Shown: piece after piece, positions 31,981 through 40,287 of the stretch
Position numbering within the stretch: the first letter of the stretch is position 1
How the letters are laid out: each line of letters starts with the position of its first letter
NCBI RefSeq assembly: GCF_026341035.1
Contig: NZ_JAPEOQ010000002.1
Coordinates: forward strand, 1,674,001 to 1,738,000
DNA length: 64,000 bases
Origin: Streptomyces sp. NBC_01016
Lineage (GTDB): Bacteria; Actinomycetota; Actinomycetes; Streptomycetales; Streptomycetaceae
Direction of reading: 5' to 3'
Made by a program: the position numbers and the translations under genes
The notes under the pieces: generated by a model
Told to the model about the DNA's origin: nothing
The model's database searches: none
Seen by the model: the letters and a program-made list of their open reading frames with translations, nothing else

Positions 31981-32430
31981 ATGTCCGACCAGCCCAGCCT
32001 GCCCGTCACCTTCCGGCCGGGCCGCACCCGCGCGGTCCTGCACACGCTCGGCGCCGCGTCCTTCGTGGTGATCACGATCGTCGCGCTGCTGCTCGGCGGC
32101 CTGAGCCCGGGGGAGAAGGTCAGCTTCGTCTTCACCGGGGCGCTCTTCTGGGGCGTGCTCTGGCTGCTGGCCCGTCCCAAGGTCGTCGCCGACACCGAGG
32201 GCGTCACGGTCGTCAACGTGGCGCGCAGCCGCCGGCTGTCCTGGGCGGAGATCGTCCGGGTCAATCTGCGCCCCGGCGACCCCTGGGTCTTCCTCGACCT
32301 CACCGACGGCACCAGCATGGCCGCCATGGGCATCCAGCCCGGCATGGCCAAACAGTCGGCAATCCGCGACGCGAAGGCGCTCCGCGCCCTGACGGAAGCG
32401 GCACACCAGTCAAGCCCCGCCGGCGATTGA
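31981..32430 (+). CDS. PH-domain membrane protein
   Basis: 149 residues. Two membrane helices (ASFVVITIVALLLGG and VSFVFTGALFWGVLWLLA) are followed by a bacterial PH-type domain: VVADTEGVTVVNVARSRRLSW, AEIVRVNLRPGDPWVFLDLTDG. Such proteins are common next to hisG in Streptomyces; no function is known to me. GAGGA nine bases before ATG 31981 supports the start. Coupling to hisG (11 bases) suggests cotranscription. Confidence 0.75.
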   Translation: MSDQPSLPVTFRPGRTRAVLHTLGAASFVVITIVALLLGGLSPGEKVSFVFTGALFWGVLWLLARPKVVADTEGVTVVNVARSRRLSWAEIVRVNLRPGDPWVFLDLTDGTSMAAMGIQPGMAKQSAIRDAKALRALTEAAHQSSPAGD

Positions 32431-32460
32431 GGCGCGGGGTCCGGGGCAGAGCCCCGCGAC
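32425..32460 (+). repeat. Streptomyces intergenic hairpin repeat, copy 2 (possible terminator)
   Basis: GATTGAGGCGCGGGG, a TCCGGGGCAGA loop and GCCCCGCGAC: the inverse of the element at 786-818. It overlaps the stop codon of the PH-domain gene and could end the rib-his transcript, although no U-tract follows. Confidence 0.65.
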
Positions 32461-32707
32461 GTCAACCCCGGTGCCACCGACTCCGGGACGAGTAGCCCCT
32501 GACACATCGCCCCCCGGCTTGATTAACCTGGTCCCGGGGCGCGCCACAAGTGCCGCCCCGCCCTCACCCCGCCACCCGGCGGAGCCAAGGGCTCCTGCGA
32601 ACCGAGGAGTGACTCCCTCCAGCGATGGACGGATCGTCCGGTAGTACCTGCGCCGCCCCCTCCCGACACGGCACGCCCCGCGCGCCGATGTCCCCGGAGG
32701 CGGCGGC
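32461..32707 (+). other. Leader region of the CNNM/CorC genes with several hairpins
   Basis: CTGACA at about 32498 followed by TTGATTAACC may be a promoter. The ~180 bases after it contain CTCCT/AGGAG and GGACG/CGTCC hairpins and end in CCCCGGAGGCGGCGGC with the ribosome site. No known riboswitch is recognised, but the length and structure are suggestive. It contains no gene. Confidence 0.3.
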
Positions 32708-34045
32708 ATGACCATCCCGTTGCTGCTCCTTGCGGCCGCTTTCCTCCTGATCCTCGCCAACGGCTTCTTCGTGGCGGCCGAATTCGGCCTCGTCACCGTG
32801 GAGCGCCCCGACGCCGAGAAGGCCGCGGCCGCGGGCGACAAGCGCGCCCGTACGGTCGTGAACGCCCTCAAGCAGCTGTCCTTCCAGCTCTCCGGCACCC
32901 AGCTCGGCATCACCATCACCTCACTGGTCGTCGGCATGCTCGCCGAACCGGCCCTCGCCGAACTGCTGCGCGGCCCCTTTGCCGCCGTCGGCATCCCCGA
33001 CGGCGCCGCCGGCGGCATCGCGGTCGTCGTCGGCATGCTGCTTGCCGCCGCCGTGCAGATGGTGATCGGCGAACTCGTGCCGAAGAACTGGGCGGTGTCG
33101 AAGCCGCTGCAGGTCGCCCGGTTCGTGGCCGGCCCGCAGCACGCCTTCTCCCGCCTGTTCCGGCCGGTCATCGCCCTGCTCAACGCCGTGGCGAACCGCA
33201 TCGTGCGCGCGCTCGGCGTCGAGCCCGCCGACGAACTCGCCTCCGCCCGCACCCCGGGCGAACTGGTCTCCCTGGCCCGGCACTCCGCGCAGGCGGGCGC
33301 CCTCGAACAGGACACGGCCGACCTCTTCGTACGGACCCTGTCGCTCGCCGAGCTGACCGCGCAGCACGTCATGACGCCGCGCGTGAAGGTCAGCGCGCTG
33401 CAGTCGTCCGCGACCGCCGAGGACGTGGTCAATCTGACCCGCGCCACGGGCCTGTCCCGCTTCCCGGTCTACCGGGAGCGGATCGACGAGATCATCGGCA
33501 TGGTCCACCTCAAGGACGCCCTCGCGATGCCCGCGCACGAACGGCTGCGCACGCCGGTCGGCCGCATCGCGCAACCCCCGCTGCTGGTCCCCGAGACCCT
33601 CCCCGTACAGCCCCTGCTGGCCCGGCTGCGCAGCGAGCAGCCGATCGCCGTCGTCGTGGACGAGTACGGCGGCACGGCCGGGGTCGTCACCCTGGAGGAC
33701 ATCGTGGAGGAGCTCGTCGGCGAGGTCCGCGACGAGCACGACGGCCTCGACCTCCCCGAACTGGCGGTCGCCCCGTCCGAGGACGGCCGCCCCGCCTGGG
33801 ACGCCGACGGCAGCTGCCGCGTCGACATCCTGCGCCGGATAGGCCTCGACGTCCCCGAGGGCCCGTACGAGACGGTGGCGGGACTCGTCGCCGATCTCCT
33901 GGGCCGCATCCCGGCCCCCGGCGACAAGGCCGAACTCCCCGGCTGGCGCCTGTCGGTGCGAGCGGTGGACCACTACCGGGCAGAGCGCGTTCGCCTCGTG
34001 AAGACCGCCGACGCGCCCACGCCCGTCCTGGAGGCGGCCCGATGA
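32708..34045 (+). CDS. CNNM/CorC-type membrane protein (hemolysin family), full-length
   Basis: 445 residues: DUF21 (CNNM) membrane domain with LLILANGFFVAAEFGLVTVE and MVIGELVPKNWAVSKP at 1-190, a CBS pair (VMTPRVKVSAL..., VVVDEYGGTAGVVTLEDIVEELVGEV) and a C-terminal CorC_HlyC domain. The family is linked to magnesium/cobalt efflux and was called hemolysin TlyC on old evidence. GGAGGCGG precedes ATG 32708. It forms a pair with the shorter paralogue 49 bases downstream. Confidence 0.88.
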   Translation: MTIPLLLLAAAFLLILANGFFVAAEFGLVTVERPDAEKAAAAGDKRARTVVNALKQLSFQLSGTQLGITITSLVVGMLAEPALAELLRGPFAAVGIPDGAAGGIAVVVGMLLAAAVQMVIGELVPKNWAVSKPLQVARFVAGPQHAFSRLFRPVIALLNAVANRIVRALGVEPADELASARTPGELVSLARHSAQAGALEQDTADLFVRTLSLAELTAQHVMTPRVKVSALQSSATAEDVVNLTRATGLSRFPVYRERIDEIIGMVHLKDALAMPAHERLRTPVGRIAQPPLLVPETLPVQPLLARLRSEQPIAVVVDEYGGTAGVVTLEDIVEELVGEVRDEHDGLDLPELAVAPSEDGRPAWDADGSCRVDILRRIGLDVPEGPYETVAGLVADLLGRIPAPGDKAELPGWRLSVRAVDHYRAERVRLVKTADAPTPVLEAAR

Positions 34046-34052
34046 GCTCCCT

Positions 34053-34090
34053 CCCGTCTCCCACCGCCGCCCTTCCAAGGAATGAGCTGC
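34053..34090. repeat. Intergenic repeat family 'CCCGTCTCCC', copy C
   Basis: CCCGTCTCCCACCGCCGCCC then TTCCAAGGAATGAGCTGCGC between the two CNNM genes. AAGGA within the element probably serves as the ribosome site of the second gene. Confidence 0.7.
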
Positions 34091-34094
34091 GCTC

Positions 34095-35171
34095 ATGAGT
34101 GTTCTTCAGCTCGTCTTCGCGGCCCTGCTGGTCCTCGCCAACGGCTTCTTCGTCGGTGCGGAGTTCGCTCTCGTGTCGGTCCGCCGAAGCCAGATCGAAC
34201 CCATCCCGGGCAAGCGGGCCAAGCAGGTCCTGTACGGCCTGGAGCACCTGCCGCAGATGATGGCGGCGGCCCAGTTCGGCATCACCGTCTGCTCGCTGAC
34301 CCTGGGCGCGGTGGCCGAACCGACCGTGGCCCACCTCCTGGAGCCCGTCTTCGAGGCGGCGCACGTCCCGCACGGCATGATCCACCCGCTCGGGTACGTG
34401 ATCGCGCTCGCGGCCGTGGTCTTCTTCCACCTCGTCATCGGCGAGATGGTCCCGAAGAACCTGGCGATGGCGGCGCCGGAGAAGACGGCGCTGTGGTTCA
34501 GCCCCGGCCTCGTCGCCTTCGCCCGCCTCTGCAAGCCGGTCACGATCGCGCTCGGCGCGTGCGCCCGTCTGATCCTCAAGGCCTTCCGGGTCGAGCCCAA
34601 GGACGAGGTGGAGGCGGTCTTCACGAGCGAGCAGCTCAACCGTCTCGTGGAGGACTCGGGTCAGGCGGGTCTCCTCGCCCCCGAGGAGCAGGAGCGCCTG
34701 GAGGACGCCCTGGAACTGGGCTCCCGCCCGGTGACGGACGTCCTGATCGACCGCGCCTCCCTGGTGACGGTCGGCCCCGCGGTCACGCCGGCCGAGATCA
34801 TCGGGCTCACGGCCCGCACGGGCTACTCGCGCTTTCCGCTCTGCTCCGAGGACGGCGCGTTCATGGGCTATCTCCACGTGAAGGACGTCCTCGACCTGAT
34901 CGACGGCCCCGACATGGACCGCGCGGTGCCGCAGCAGCTCTGGCGCCCCATGGCCACGCTGCGGTCCGAACTCCCGCTGGACGACGCCCTCACGGTGATG
35001 CGCCGCGCCGCCACCCACCTGGCCAAGGTCGCGGACGCCTCCGGCCGCGTACTCGGCCTGGTCGCCCTGGAGGACGTCCTGGAACTCCTGGTCGGCGAGG
35101 TCAACGACCCGGCCCATCGGGAGAGCCCACGAGTCCCGGAGGCCCGAAAGCGCGAGGGGGCGCTGGCGTAA
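34095..35171 (+). CDS. CNNM-type membrane protein, shorter paralogue without CorC_HlyC domain
   Basis: 358 residues. The DUF21 domain (LVLANGFFVGAEFALVSVRR, HLVIGEMVPKNLAMAAPE) and the CBS pair (TARTGYSRFPLCSEDG..., GRVLGLVALEDVLELLVGEV) match the preceding protein, but it ends right after the CBS module. Paired long/short CNNM genes are widespread in actinobacteria and may form heterodimers. ATG 34095 follows the repeat copy C. The gene ends 32 bases before a converging AAA+ gene. Confidence 0.86.
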   Translation: MSVLQLVFAALLVLANGFFVGAEFALVSVRRSQIEPIPGKRAKQVLYGLEHLPQMMAAAQFGITVCSLTLGAVAEPTVAHLLEPVFEAAHVPHGMIHPLGYVIALAAVVFFHLVIGEMVPKNLAMAAPEKTALWFSPGLVAFARLCKPVTIALGACARLILKAFRVEPKDEVEAVFTSEQLNRLVEDSGQAGLLAPEEQERLEDALELGSRPVTDVLIDRASLVTVGPAVTPAEIIGLTARTGYSRFPLCSEDGAFMGYLHVKDVLDLIDGPDMDRAVPQQLWRPMATLRSELPLDDALTVMRRAATHLAKVADASGRVLGLVALEDVLELLVGEVNDPAHRESPRVPEARKREGALA

Positions 35172-35186
35172 CTTTTCTGGGCGGGA

Positions 35187-35218
35187 GCCGTCCGCCACCG
35201 CGTCACCCGGCGGACGGC
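35187..35218. terminator. Bidirectional terminator between converging genes
   Basis: GCCGTCCGCC and GGCGGACGGC arms (10 bases) around a 12-base loop. It overlaps the last codons of the minus-strand AAA+ gene and follows the CNNM gene by 15 bases; ACTTTTCT precedes it. Confidence 0.65.
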
Positions 35219-37065
35219 CCCCGCCCCGACAACACCTCTCCATACGCCTGCATCAGATCCGGCAACCGCAACGTCGCCAGGTCATCCCGAGTGGGCTCCA
35301 CCGCATATCCGGTCAACCGTAAATCGCGATACGCACACGACTTCTCGTACAGCGTCCGCAGGAACCGCCCGTTCCCGAGCTCGTCGATCCACCCCTGGTC
35401 CACCACATGCCCGGCGATCGAGCGGAGCTCGTCCCGCGCCTCCTCGTCCCACACGTCCCCGTTCTCCGCGGCCAACACCTCGCCGATGGAGGTGAGTTCG
35501 AGCGGCCGGTACGACGGGAAGTCGACCCGCGAAGTGAACCGCGACGAAAGCCCGGGGTTGGCGGCGAGCAGCCGGTCCATCCCCTCCGGGTACCCGGCGA
35601 GGATCACCACGAGGTGATCCCGGTTGTCCTCCGCCCGCTTCAGCAGCACCTGAAGCGCCTCGTCGCCGTACGCGTCGCCCTTCCCGTAGCCGGAGTTGGA
35701 CAGCGCGTACGCCTCGTCGACGAACAGCACCCCACCGAGCGCCGAGTCGATGAGTTCATTCGCCTTCACGGCCGTCTGCCCCAGATACTCGCCCACCAGG
35801 TCCGCCCGCTGCGCCTCGACCAGATGGTCGCCCCCCAGCAGCCCGAGCGCGTAGAAGACCCGCCCCAGGATCCGCGCCACGGTCGTCTTGCCCGTACCCG
35901 AGGGCCCGGAGAACACGAAGTGCCGTTTCGGCGGCTGGACCGGAAGCCCCTGGCTGGACCGCAGCCGTGCCATGTTCAACTGGGCGGACAGCGCCTTCAC
36001 TTGGCGCTTCACGGGCTCCAGGCCCACCATCCGCTCCAGTTCGCTGAGCGCCTCCTCCAGGAGCACCGGATCCGTGCTGCTGGCCGGCGGCGGCGCGGGC
36101 ACCGGCACCACGGCCTTCTCCCGCACCATGTCGGCGTCGTCGGCGGCCGAGCCACCGGGAGGCGGCAGATCGGGGTCGGTGACCTTCAGATCCCGCCCGT
36201 CGCTCTCGTACAGCGGATCGCCGATGTCACCTTCGGGCCCGTCCTGATACCCCGTCATGGACAGGGGCGCGAGGTCCGACCCGTCGCCGAAGTCCCCGTA
36301 CCCGTCCCCCTCGGCGATCGCCGCGAGCCGCGCGGAGGTGTCCATGAAGGCGGGGTCGACCCGGTGCACCGCCCGGTACAGAGGGAGCGCGGCCGCCGAA
36401 CGCCCGGTGCCCTCATGGGCCCTGGCCAGCCAGTAGCGCAGCTCCTTGCGCTGCGGCTGCTCGCTGCGACAGCGCATCAGGGCCGAGGAGAGCAGCGGCT
36501 CCGCCTGCCCGTACATCTCCAGGCGCACCCGGGCCATGCCACCGAAGAGACCGGCCTCGATGCCGAGCATCGGGTCGTCGGTCAACGGGTCGGTGTGCCG
36601 GACCAGTTGATCCCAGTCCTTCACCAGGTACGAGCGGCAGGCGTGCAGGAACCGCACCTGTGGATCCGCGTCGAACGGCGGCAGGGTCGCCAACGCCCGA
36701 TCCAGGTCCGGGACATGGCGCCCGTCCAGCCAGTGCGAGGCGTGCGCGAGCAGCAGGTCGCGCGGGTGCTCGAGCACCGGCTGCACCCACCAGCCCAGCC
36801 AGTACCAGGAGTTGAGCGTGCGCCGGTGGCGCATGCGCTGCTCGCCGAACCGGTCGCGGTGCCGGAACATGCGCAGCAGCGCCGTCGTCGTGTCGACGCG
36901 CAAGGCGTGCAGCCCGAGCCAGCCGTCGGCCATCCCCGGGTCCATCCGTACCGCCGTGCGGAATTCGTCCTCCGCCTGCGGATACGCACCCATGGTGTAG
37001 GCGTCGACGCCTCGCAGCCAGGCGAGGTCGGCCGGGCCGGCCTGTGCACCGGTGCCGAAGTCCAT
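35203..37065 (-). CDS. CbxX/CfxQ-type AAA+ ATPase with N-terminal TPR region (EccA-like)
   Basis: 620 residues. The first ~270 residues are a helical TPR-like region (AYPQAEDEFRTAVRMDPGMADGW, YWLARAHEGTGRSAAALPLYR). An acidic Pro-rich linker leads to the AAA+ domain: FSGPSGTGKTTVARILGRVF with Lys393, GVLFVDEAYAL as Walker B, and the NPGLSSRFTSRVDFPSY sensor/arginine-finger region. This layout is that of EccA, the cytosolic ATPase of type VII secretion, but no ESX gene is in the window. ATG 37065 has GGGGGAC ahead of it. It may be an orphan chaperone-like ATPase. Confidence 0.85.
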   Translation of the reverse strand: MDFGTGAQAGPADLAWLRGVDAYTMGAYPQAEDEFRTAVRMDPGMADGWLGLHALRVDTTTALLRMFRHRDRFGEQRMRHRRTLNSWYWLGWWVQPVLEHPRDLLLAHASHWLDGRHVPDLDRALATLPPFDADPQVRFLHACRSYLVKDWDQLVRHTDPLTDDPMLGIEAGLFGGMARVRLEMYGQAEPLLSSALMRCRSEQPQRKELRYWLARAHEGTGRSAAALPLYRAVHRVDPAFMDTSARLAAIAEGDGYGDFGDGSDLAPLSMTGYQDGPEGDIGDPLYESDGRDLKVTDPDLPPPGGSAADDADMVREKAVVPVPAPPPASSTDPVLLEEALSELERMVGLEPVKRQVKALSAQLNMARLRSSQGLPVQPPKRHFVFSGPSGTGKTTVARILGRVFYALGLLGGDHLVEAQRADLVGEYLGQTAVKANELIDSALGGVLFVDEAYALSNSGYGKGDAYGDEALQVLLKRAEDNRDHLVVILAGYPEGMDRLLAANPGLSSRFTSRVDFPSYRPLELTSIGEVLAAENGDVWDEEARDELRSIAGHVVDQGWIDELGNGRFLRTLYEKSCAYRDLRLTGYAVEPTRDDLATLRLPDLMQAYGEVLSGRGPSAG

Positions 37066-37320
37066 CACGTCCCCCACAAGCCGTGCCCCCGATGAACCGC
37101 TCTGTCATGGACGGGAGTTGTCACGATGCGGACAGCGAGCCGTCCGTAGACCGCACCGAGGGCATCGTACCTGCGGGGGTGAGCTCGGCCGTAGGGCGCG
37201 ACCCGGTCGGATCGGGGTCGGGGCGGGGGGATTCGGCGCAGGTGAGCGTGGTGCCGAATGGTGACCGAGGGTGAGCGAAGGACGCCTCGGTGCGCCCGGG
37301 AAGGGGCGTTGAGGGCAGAA

Positions 37321-37358
37321 CGAAGCCCCCGATCACGGGGGAACAACCGGGGGCTTCG
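37321..37358 (-). terminator. Terminator downstream of the uridine-kinase-like gene
   Basis: CGAAGCCCCCG and CGGGGGCTTCG arms (11 bases) around a 16-base loop. On the minus strand it follows the gene ending at 37473 and precedes the EccA-like gene. The rest of 37066-37472 holds no gene. Confidence 0.7.
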
Positions 37359-37472
37359 CGTCTGTAGGCGGTCCCGAAAGGCCGCACATTGAGAACGTAA
37401 GTCCTGTACGGCCCCTCGGTCAAGCAGAGTTGGAGCTCTCGCGGAAAGTGGCGGAAGGCCGTTTCCATAGGT

Positions 37473-38114
37473 TCACCGGACCGCTGGCGGTCCATCACTG
37501 TGAGTGATGGACCCCTTCAAGGTTGGGATCCCACGAGGCCCTTCCCGCATCTCATATCCCTCTGGACACTCGCGTACCAAAAGGTGCGCGAAGGGGAGGG
37601 AAGGGTTCTCTTTGAAGTGCTCCCGCTCCGCTGGGATCCAGCCGTCCCAGAACTCCCGCTGCGCCTCGCCGTCCCGCGCCCGCCCTCGTGCCCACGCCGC
37701 CTCGCCGGGCATGTCGAGCCACAGCAACATCGCGAGTTCCGGCCGAAGTTCGCCCCGCCCCGCCCCGACGCCCTCGATCAGGACGACGTCCGCGGGCGGC
37801 AGTTCGCGCGCGGCGGTGTAGCGGCGGGCGTTCCAGTCGTACGTCTCGTAGCGCGCGGCCTCGCCGCGGGAGAGCGGGTCGAGGACCTGGGCGCGCAGCC
37901 GCTCGGTCCAGCCGAAGAGCGCGTCGTGGCTCGCGAGGTCGTCGATCCGCAGGACCGGCGCCCCGCCGAGCGCCTCCGAGAGCCGCACCGCGAAGGTCGA
38001 CTTGCCGGAACCCGCGTGCCCGTCGATGCCGACGAGCCGCACGGGGCCGCAGGAGGGCGGCAGCCGGCGGATCCGGTCGGCGCAGTCGGCGAGGGGCACA
38101 TGGTGGTAGCTCAC
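37473..38114 (-). CDS. Uridine kinase-like P-loop protein
   Basis: 213 residues with a Walker A GIDGHAGSGKST near residue 30 and the nucleoside-kinase segments VLRIDDLASHDALFGW, DWNARRY and DVVLIEGVGAGRGEL. The family phosphorylates uridine or related small alcohols in other bacteria, but this branch is uncharacterised as far as I know. GTG 38114 is the only start that gives a normal N-terminus; no ribosome site is evident. The 3' end of the coding sequence contains a perfect 11-base-arm palindrome (37489-37513). Divergent from the C39-type peptidase gene. Confidence 0.78.
   Translation of the reverse strand: MSYHHVPLADCADRIRRLPPSCGPVRLVGIDGHAGSGKSTFAVRLSEALGGAPVLRIDDLASHDALFGWTERLRAQVLDPLSRGEAARYETYDWNARRYTAARELPPADVVLIEGVGAGRGELRPELAMLLWLDMPGEAAWARGRARDGEAQREFWDGWIPAEREHFKENPSLPFAHLLVRECPEGYEMREGPRGIPTLKGSITHSDGPPAVR
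37489..37513. repeat. Perfect inverted repeat inside the 3' end of the kinase-like gene
   Basis: GGTCCATCACT-gtg-AGTGATGGACC, 11-base arms and a 3-base loop, encoding the ITHSDGP part of the C-terminus. It may form an RNA hairpin just before the stop codon, or be an operator. Confidence 0.8.
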
Positions 38115-38173
38115 GGCCGCAAGGGTACGACGCCGCCCGGATCGGTTTCGCGCGCGCCGCCGCAGGTCATGCC

Positions 38174-38189
38174 AGTGGTGAAGACCAAT
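38174..38189. promoter_or_regulatory. DasR-like site (dre) upstream of the C39-type peptidase gene
   Basis: AGTGGTGAAGACCAAT matches the palindromic DasR consensus AGTGGTCTAGACCACT, as I recall it, at 13 of 16 positions. It is about 130 bases before the peptidase start and 60 bases before the divergent kinase-like gene. Coordinates are accurate to about one base. Confidence 0.45.
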
Positions 38190-38318
38190 ATTCGTGCTGG
38201 TGCCCCGCTGCGAAACGCTGGTGGAAATCCCGCCCCGGCGGCCATAGTTGGCGCACCCTGTCACGTCAGTCTCCGTCTCCGTCACGTCCGTCAGAACCGA
38301 CGACCGAGGGATCAGCCG

Positions 38319-39701
38319 ATGACCCGACCCGAAACCCCGTCCCCGCTCTCCCGGAGAACCGTTCTCGCGGCAGCCGCGGGCGTCGCGCTCGCCACGACGG
38401 CCGCGACGGGCGCCGCGCGCGCCGCCACGCCCGCACACTCCGCGCGGAAGGGCGCCGTGAACCGCCTCGTGGACAACCACACCTGGACGTCGTCCGCCGA
38501 CTGGAACTCCGGCACCGCGCACGGCACGCGCGTCGTGAGCGGCGCGCGCCCCGGCGTGACGATCGGCGCGCCCGCCGGCACGACGACGTACACCGATCCG
38601 CATCTGAAGAAGAAGGCCCAGTGGGAGTACGCCGAGTGGCTCTCCCCGGTCCACGCGCTCTCGGCCCCCGCCACCGAGGTCATCGCGTCCTGGAACGCGC
38701 ACACCCCGAAGGGCACCTGGATCCAGATCGAACTCCAGGGCACCTACACGGACGGCGCCACGACCCCCTGGTACGTCATGGGCCGCTGGACAGCGGGCGA
38801 CGACAAGGACGCCGACATCCGCCGCACGTCCGTGGACGACCAGTCGGACGGTAAGTCGAGCATCTGGACGGACACGTTCTCCATCGACGACGCCGCCTCG
38901 GGCCTGCGCCTGGTCTCGTACCAGCTGCGCCTGACCCTGCTGCGCGCGCCGGGTTCGAAGGCGGCGCCCACGGTGTGGCGCCTGGGCGCCATGGGCTCGG
39001 ACGTCCCGGACCGCTTCACGGTCCCCGCGTCCAAGCCGGGCCTCGCCAAGGAGCTGAAGGTCCCGCGCTACTCCCAGAACATCCACGTCGGCCAGTACCC
39101 CGAGTACGACAACGGGGGCGAGGCCTGGTGCAGCCCCACGTCCTCGCAGATGATCATCGAGTACTGGGGCCGGAAGCCGACGCCCGCGCAACTGGCCTGG
39201 GTGGACCCCTCGTACGCCGATCCGCAGGTCTGCCACGCGGCACGTTATACGTATGACTACCAGTACGAGGGCTGCGGCAACTGGCCGTTCAACGCGGCGT
39301 ACGCGGCGACGTACAAGGACCTTCAGGGCGTCGTCACCCGCCTCTCCTCCCTCGGCGACCTGGAGAAGCTGATCGCGGCCGGTATCCCGGCCATAACGTC
39401 CCAGTCGTTCCTCAAGGAGGAGCTGACCGGCGCGGGCTACGGCACCTCGGGACACCTGATGACGGTCATCGGCTTCACCGCCGGTGGCGACGTGATCGCC
39501 AACGACCCGGCCTCTCCCAGCGACGCCGCGGTCCGCCGCGTCTACAAGAGGCGCGAGTGGGAAAATATCTGGCTCCGAACCAAGCGCTACAACGCCGACA
39601 ACAAGGTCGTCTCCGGCACCGGCGGCGTCTGCTACCTGTACTTCCCGGCCGCCCCGACCGAGAAGCAGCGCAAGGCGCTGGCGGCGGTGGGCGTGCGCTG
39701 A
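38319..39701 (+). CDS. Tat-exported C39-like cysteine peptidase
   Basis: 460 residues. The N-terminus has SRRTVLAAAAGVALATTAA and an ARA cleavage region: a twin-arginine signal. Residues ~50-250 form a beta-rich domain with no recognised homologue. The peptidase C39-like papain fold follows with Cys271 in GEAWCSPTSSQM, His379 in GTSGHLMTVIGF and Asp396 in ANDPAS. Proteins of this layout are frequent in Streptomyces secretomes. ATG 38319 has GAGGGATC upstream. A DasR-like site in the promoter region suggests link to chitin/GlcNAc signalling. It may cleave cell-wall or extracellular peptides. Confidence 0.83.
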   Translation: MTRPETPSPLSRRTVLAAAAGVALATTAATGAARAATPAHSARKGAVNRLVDNHTWTSSADWNSGTAHGTRVVSGARPGVTIGAPAGTTTYTDPHLKKKAQWEYAEWLSPVHALSAPATEVIASWNAHTPKGTWIQIELQGTYTDGATTPWYVMGRWTAGDDKDADIRRTSVDDQSDGKSSIWTDTFSIDDAASGLRLVSYQLRLTLLRAPGSKAAPTVWRLGAMGSDVPDRFTVPASKPGLAKELKVPRYSQNIHVGQYPEYDNGGEAWCSPTSSQMIIEYWGRKPTPAQLAWVDPSYADPQVCHAARYTYDYQYEGCGNWPFNAAYAATYKDLQGVVTRLSSLGDLEKLIAAGIPAITSQSFLKEELTGAGYGTSGHLMTVIGFTAGGDVIANDPASPSDAAVRRVYKRREWENIWLRTKRYNADNKVVSGTGGVCYLYFPAAPTEKQRKALAAVGVR

Positions 39702-39733
39702 CCGTCGCGCGGACCGATGAATCGGACCGCCCG

Positions 39734-39779
39734 CCGTGGTCTCCTCATGCGAAGGGGCACCCCTGTGAGGAGACCACGG
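39734..39779 (+). terminator. Long perfect hairpin between the C39 gene and the next start
   Basis: CCGTGGTCTCCTCA and TGAGGAGACCACGG, 14 perfect base pairs and an 18-base loop, 33 bases after one stop and 7 bases before the next ATG. It could end the first transcript or mask the GAGGAG of the second gene. Confidence 0.6.
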
Positions 39780-39786
39780 AGACACC

Positions 39787-40281
39787 ATGCGGCAGCAGAA
39801 CACGAACCACCCGGCCCTGGCCACGCTGGACCCGCTCCTCGGCGAGTGGCGGCAGTGGGCACTCGTCGAGGGCGCTCCCGGCGGCCGGATCGGACCGATC
39901 CCGACCTCGTACGCGCGCACGCCCGACGGCGGTTTCCTCGTGCAGCGCGCCGACCTCGCGCCGGACACCGCGGCCGCCCTGCCGGAGGGCTGGCGCGAAC
40001 ACCACCCGTTCCCGACCGTCGCCCACATCGGATACGACGACGCCGCCGGGCGCTTCACGATGCTCTACGCCGACGGGCGCGGCGTCTCGCGCGTGTACGG
40101 GCTGCGCCTGACCGACGGGGAGTTGCGGATCTGGCGGTCCGCTCCGGACTTCCACCAGCGCTTCTCCGCCCGGTTCGACGCGTCGGGGGACACGCTCACG
40201 GGTGCCTGGGAGGCGTCGAAGGACGGGGAGGCGTGGCAGACGGACTTCGGGGTCGTGTACGAGCGGGTCGCCGGCCGGTGA
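39787..40281 (+). CDS. Conserved hypothetical protein, beta-barrel (DUF1579/lipocalin-like)
   Basis: 164 residues. LATLDPLLGEWRQWALVEG opens the chain, then alternating strands with GYDDAAGRFTMLYADGRGVSRVY and WEASKDGEAWQTDFGVVYERV. The pattern resembles small lipocalin-like proteins with a 'fraction of weight' LGxW start, in which a ligand or lipid is bound. No catalytic residues stand out and no signal peptide exists. ATG 39787 lies 7 bases after a 14-bp hairpin; GGAGA between 39777 and 39781 could be the ribosome site. It converges with the M1 peptidase gene 6 bases away. Confidence 0.65.
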   Translation: MRQQNTNHPALATLDPLLGEWRQWALVEGAPGGRIGPIPTSYARTPDGGFLVQRADLAPDTAAALPEGWREHHPFPTVAHIGYDDAAGRFTMLYADGRGVSRVYGLRLTDGELRIWRSAPDFHQRFSARFDASGDTLTGAWEASKDGEAWQTDFGVVYERVAGR

Positions 40282-40287
40282 GGCGGG

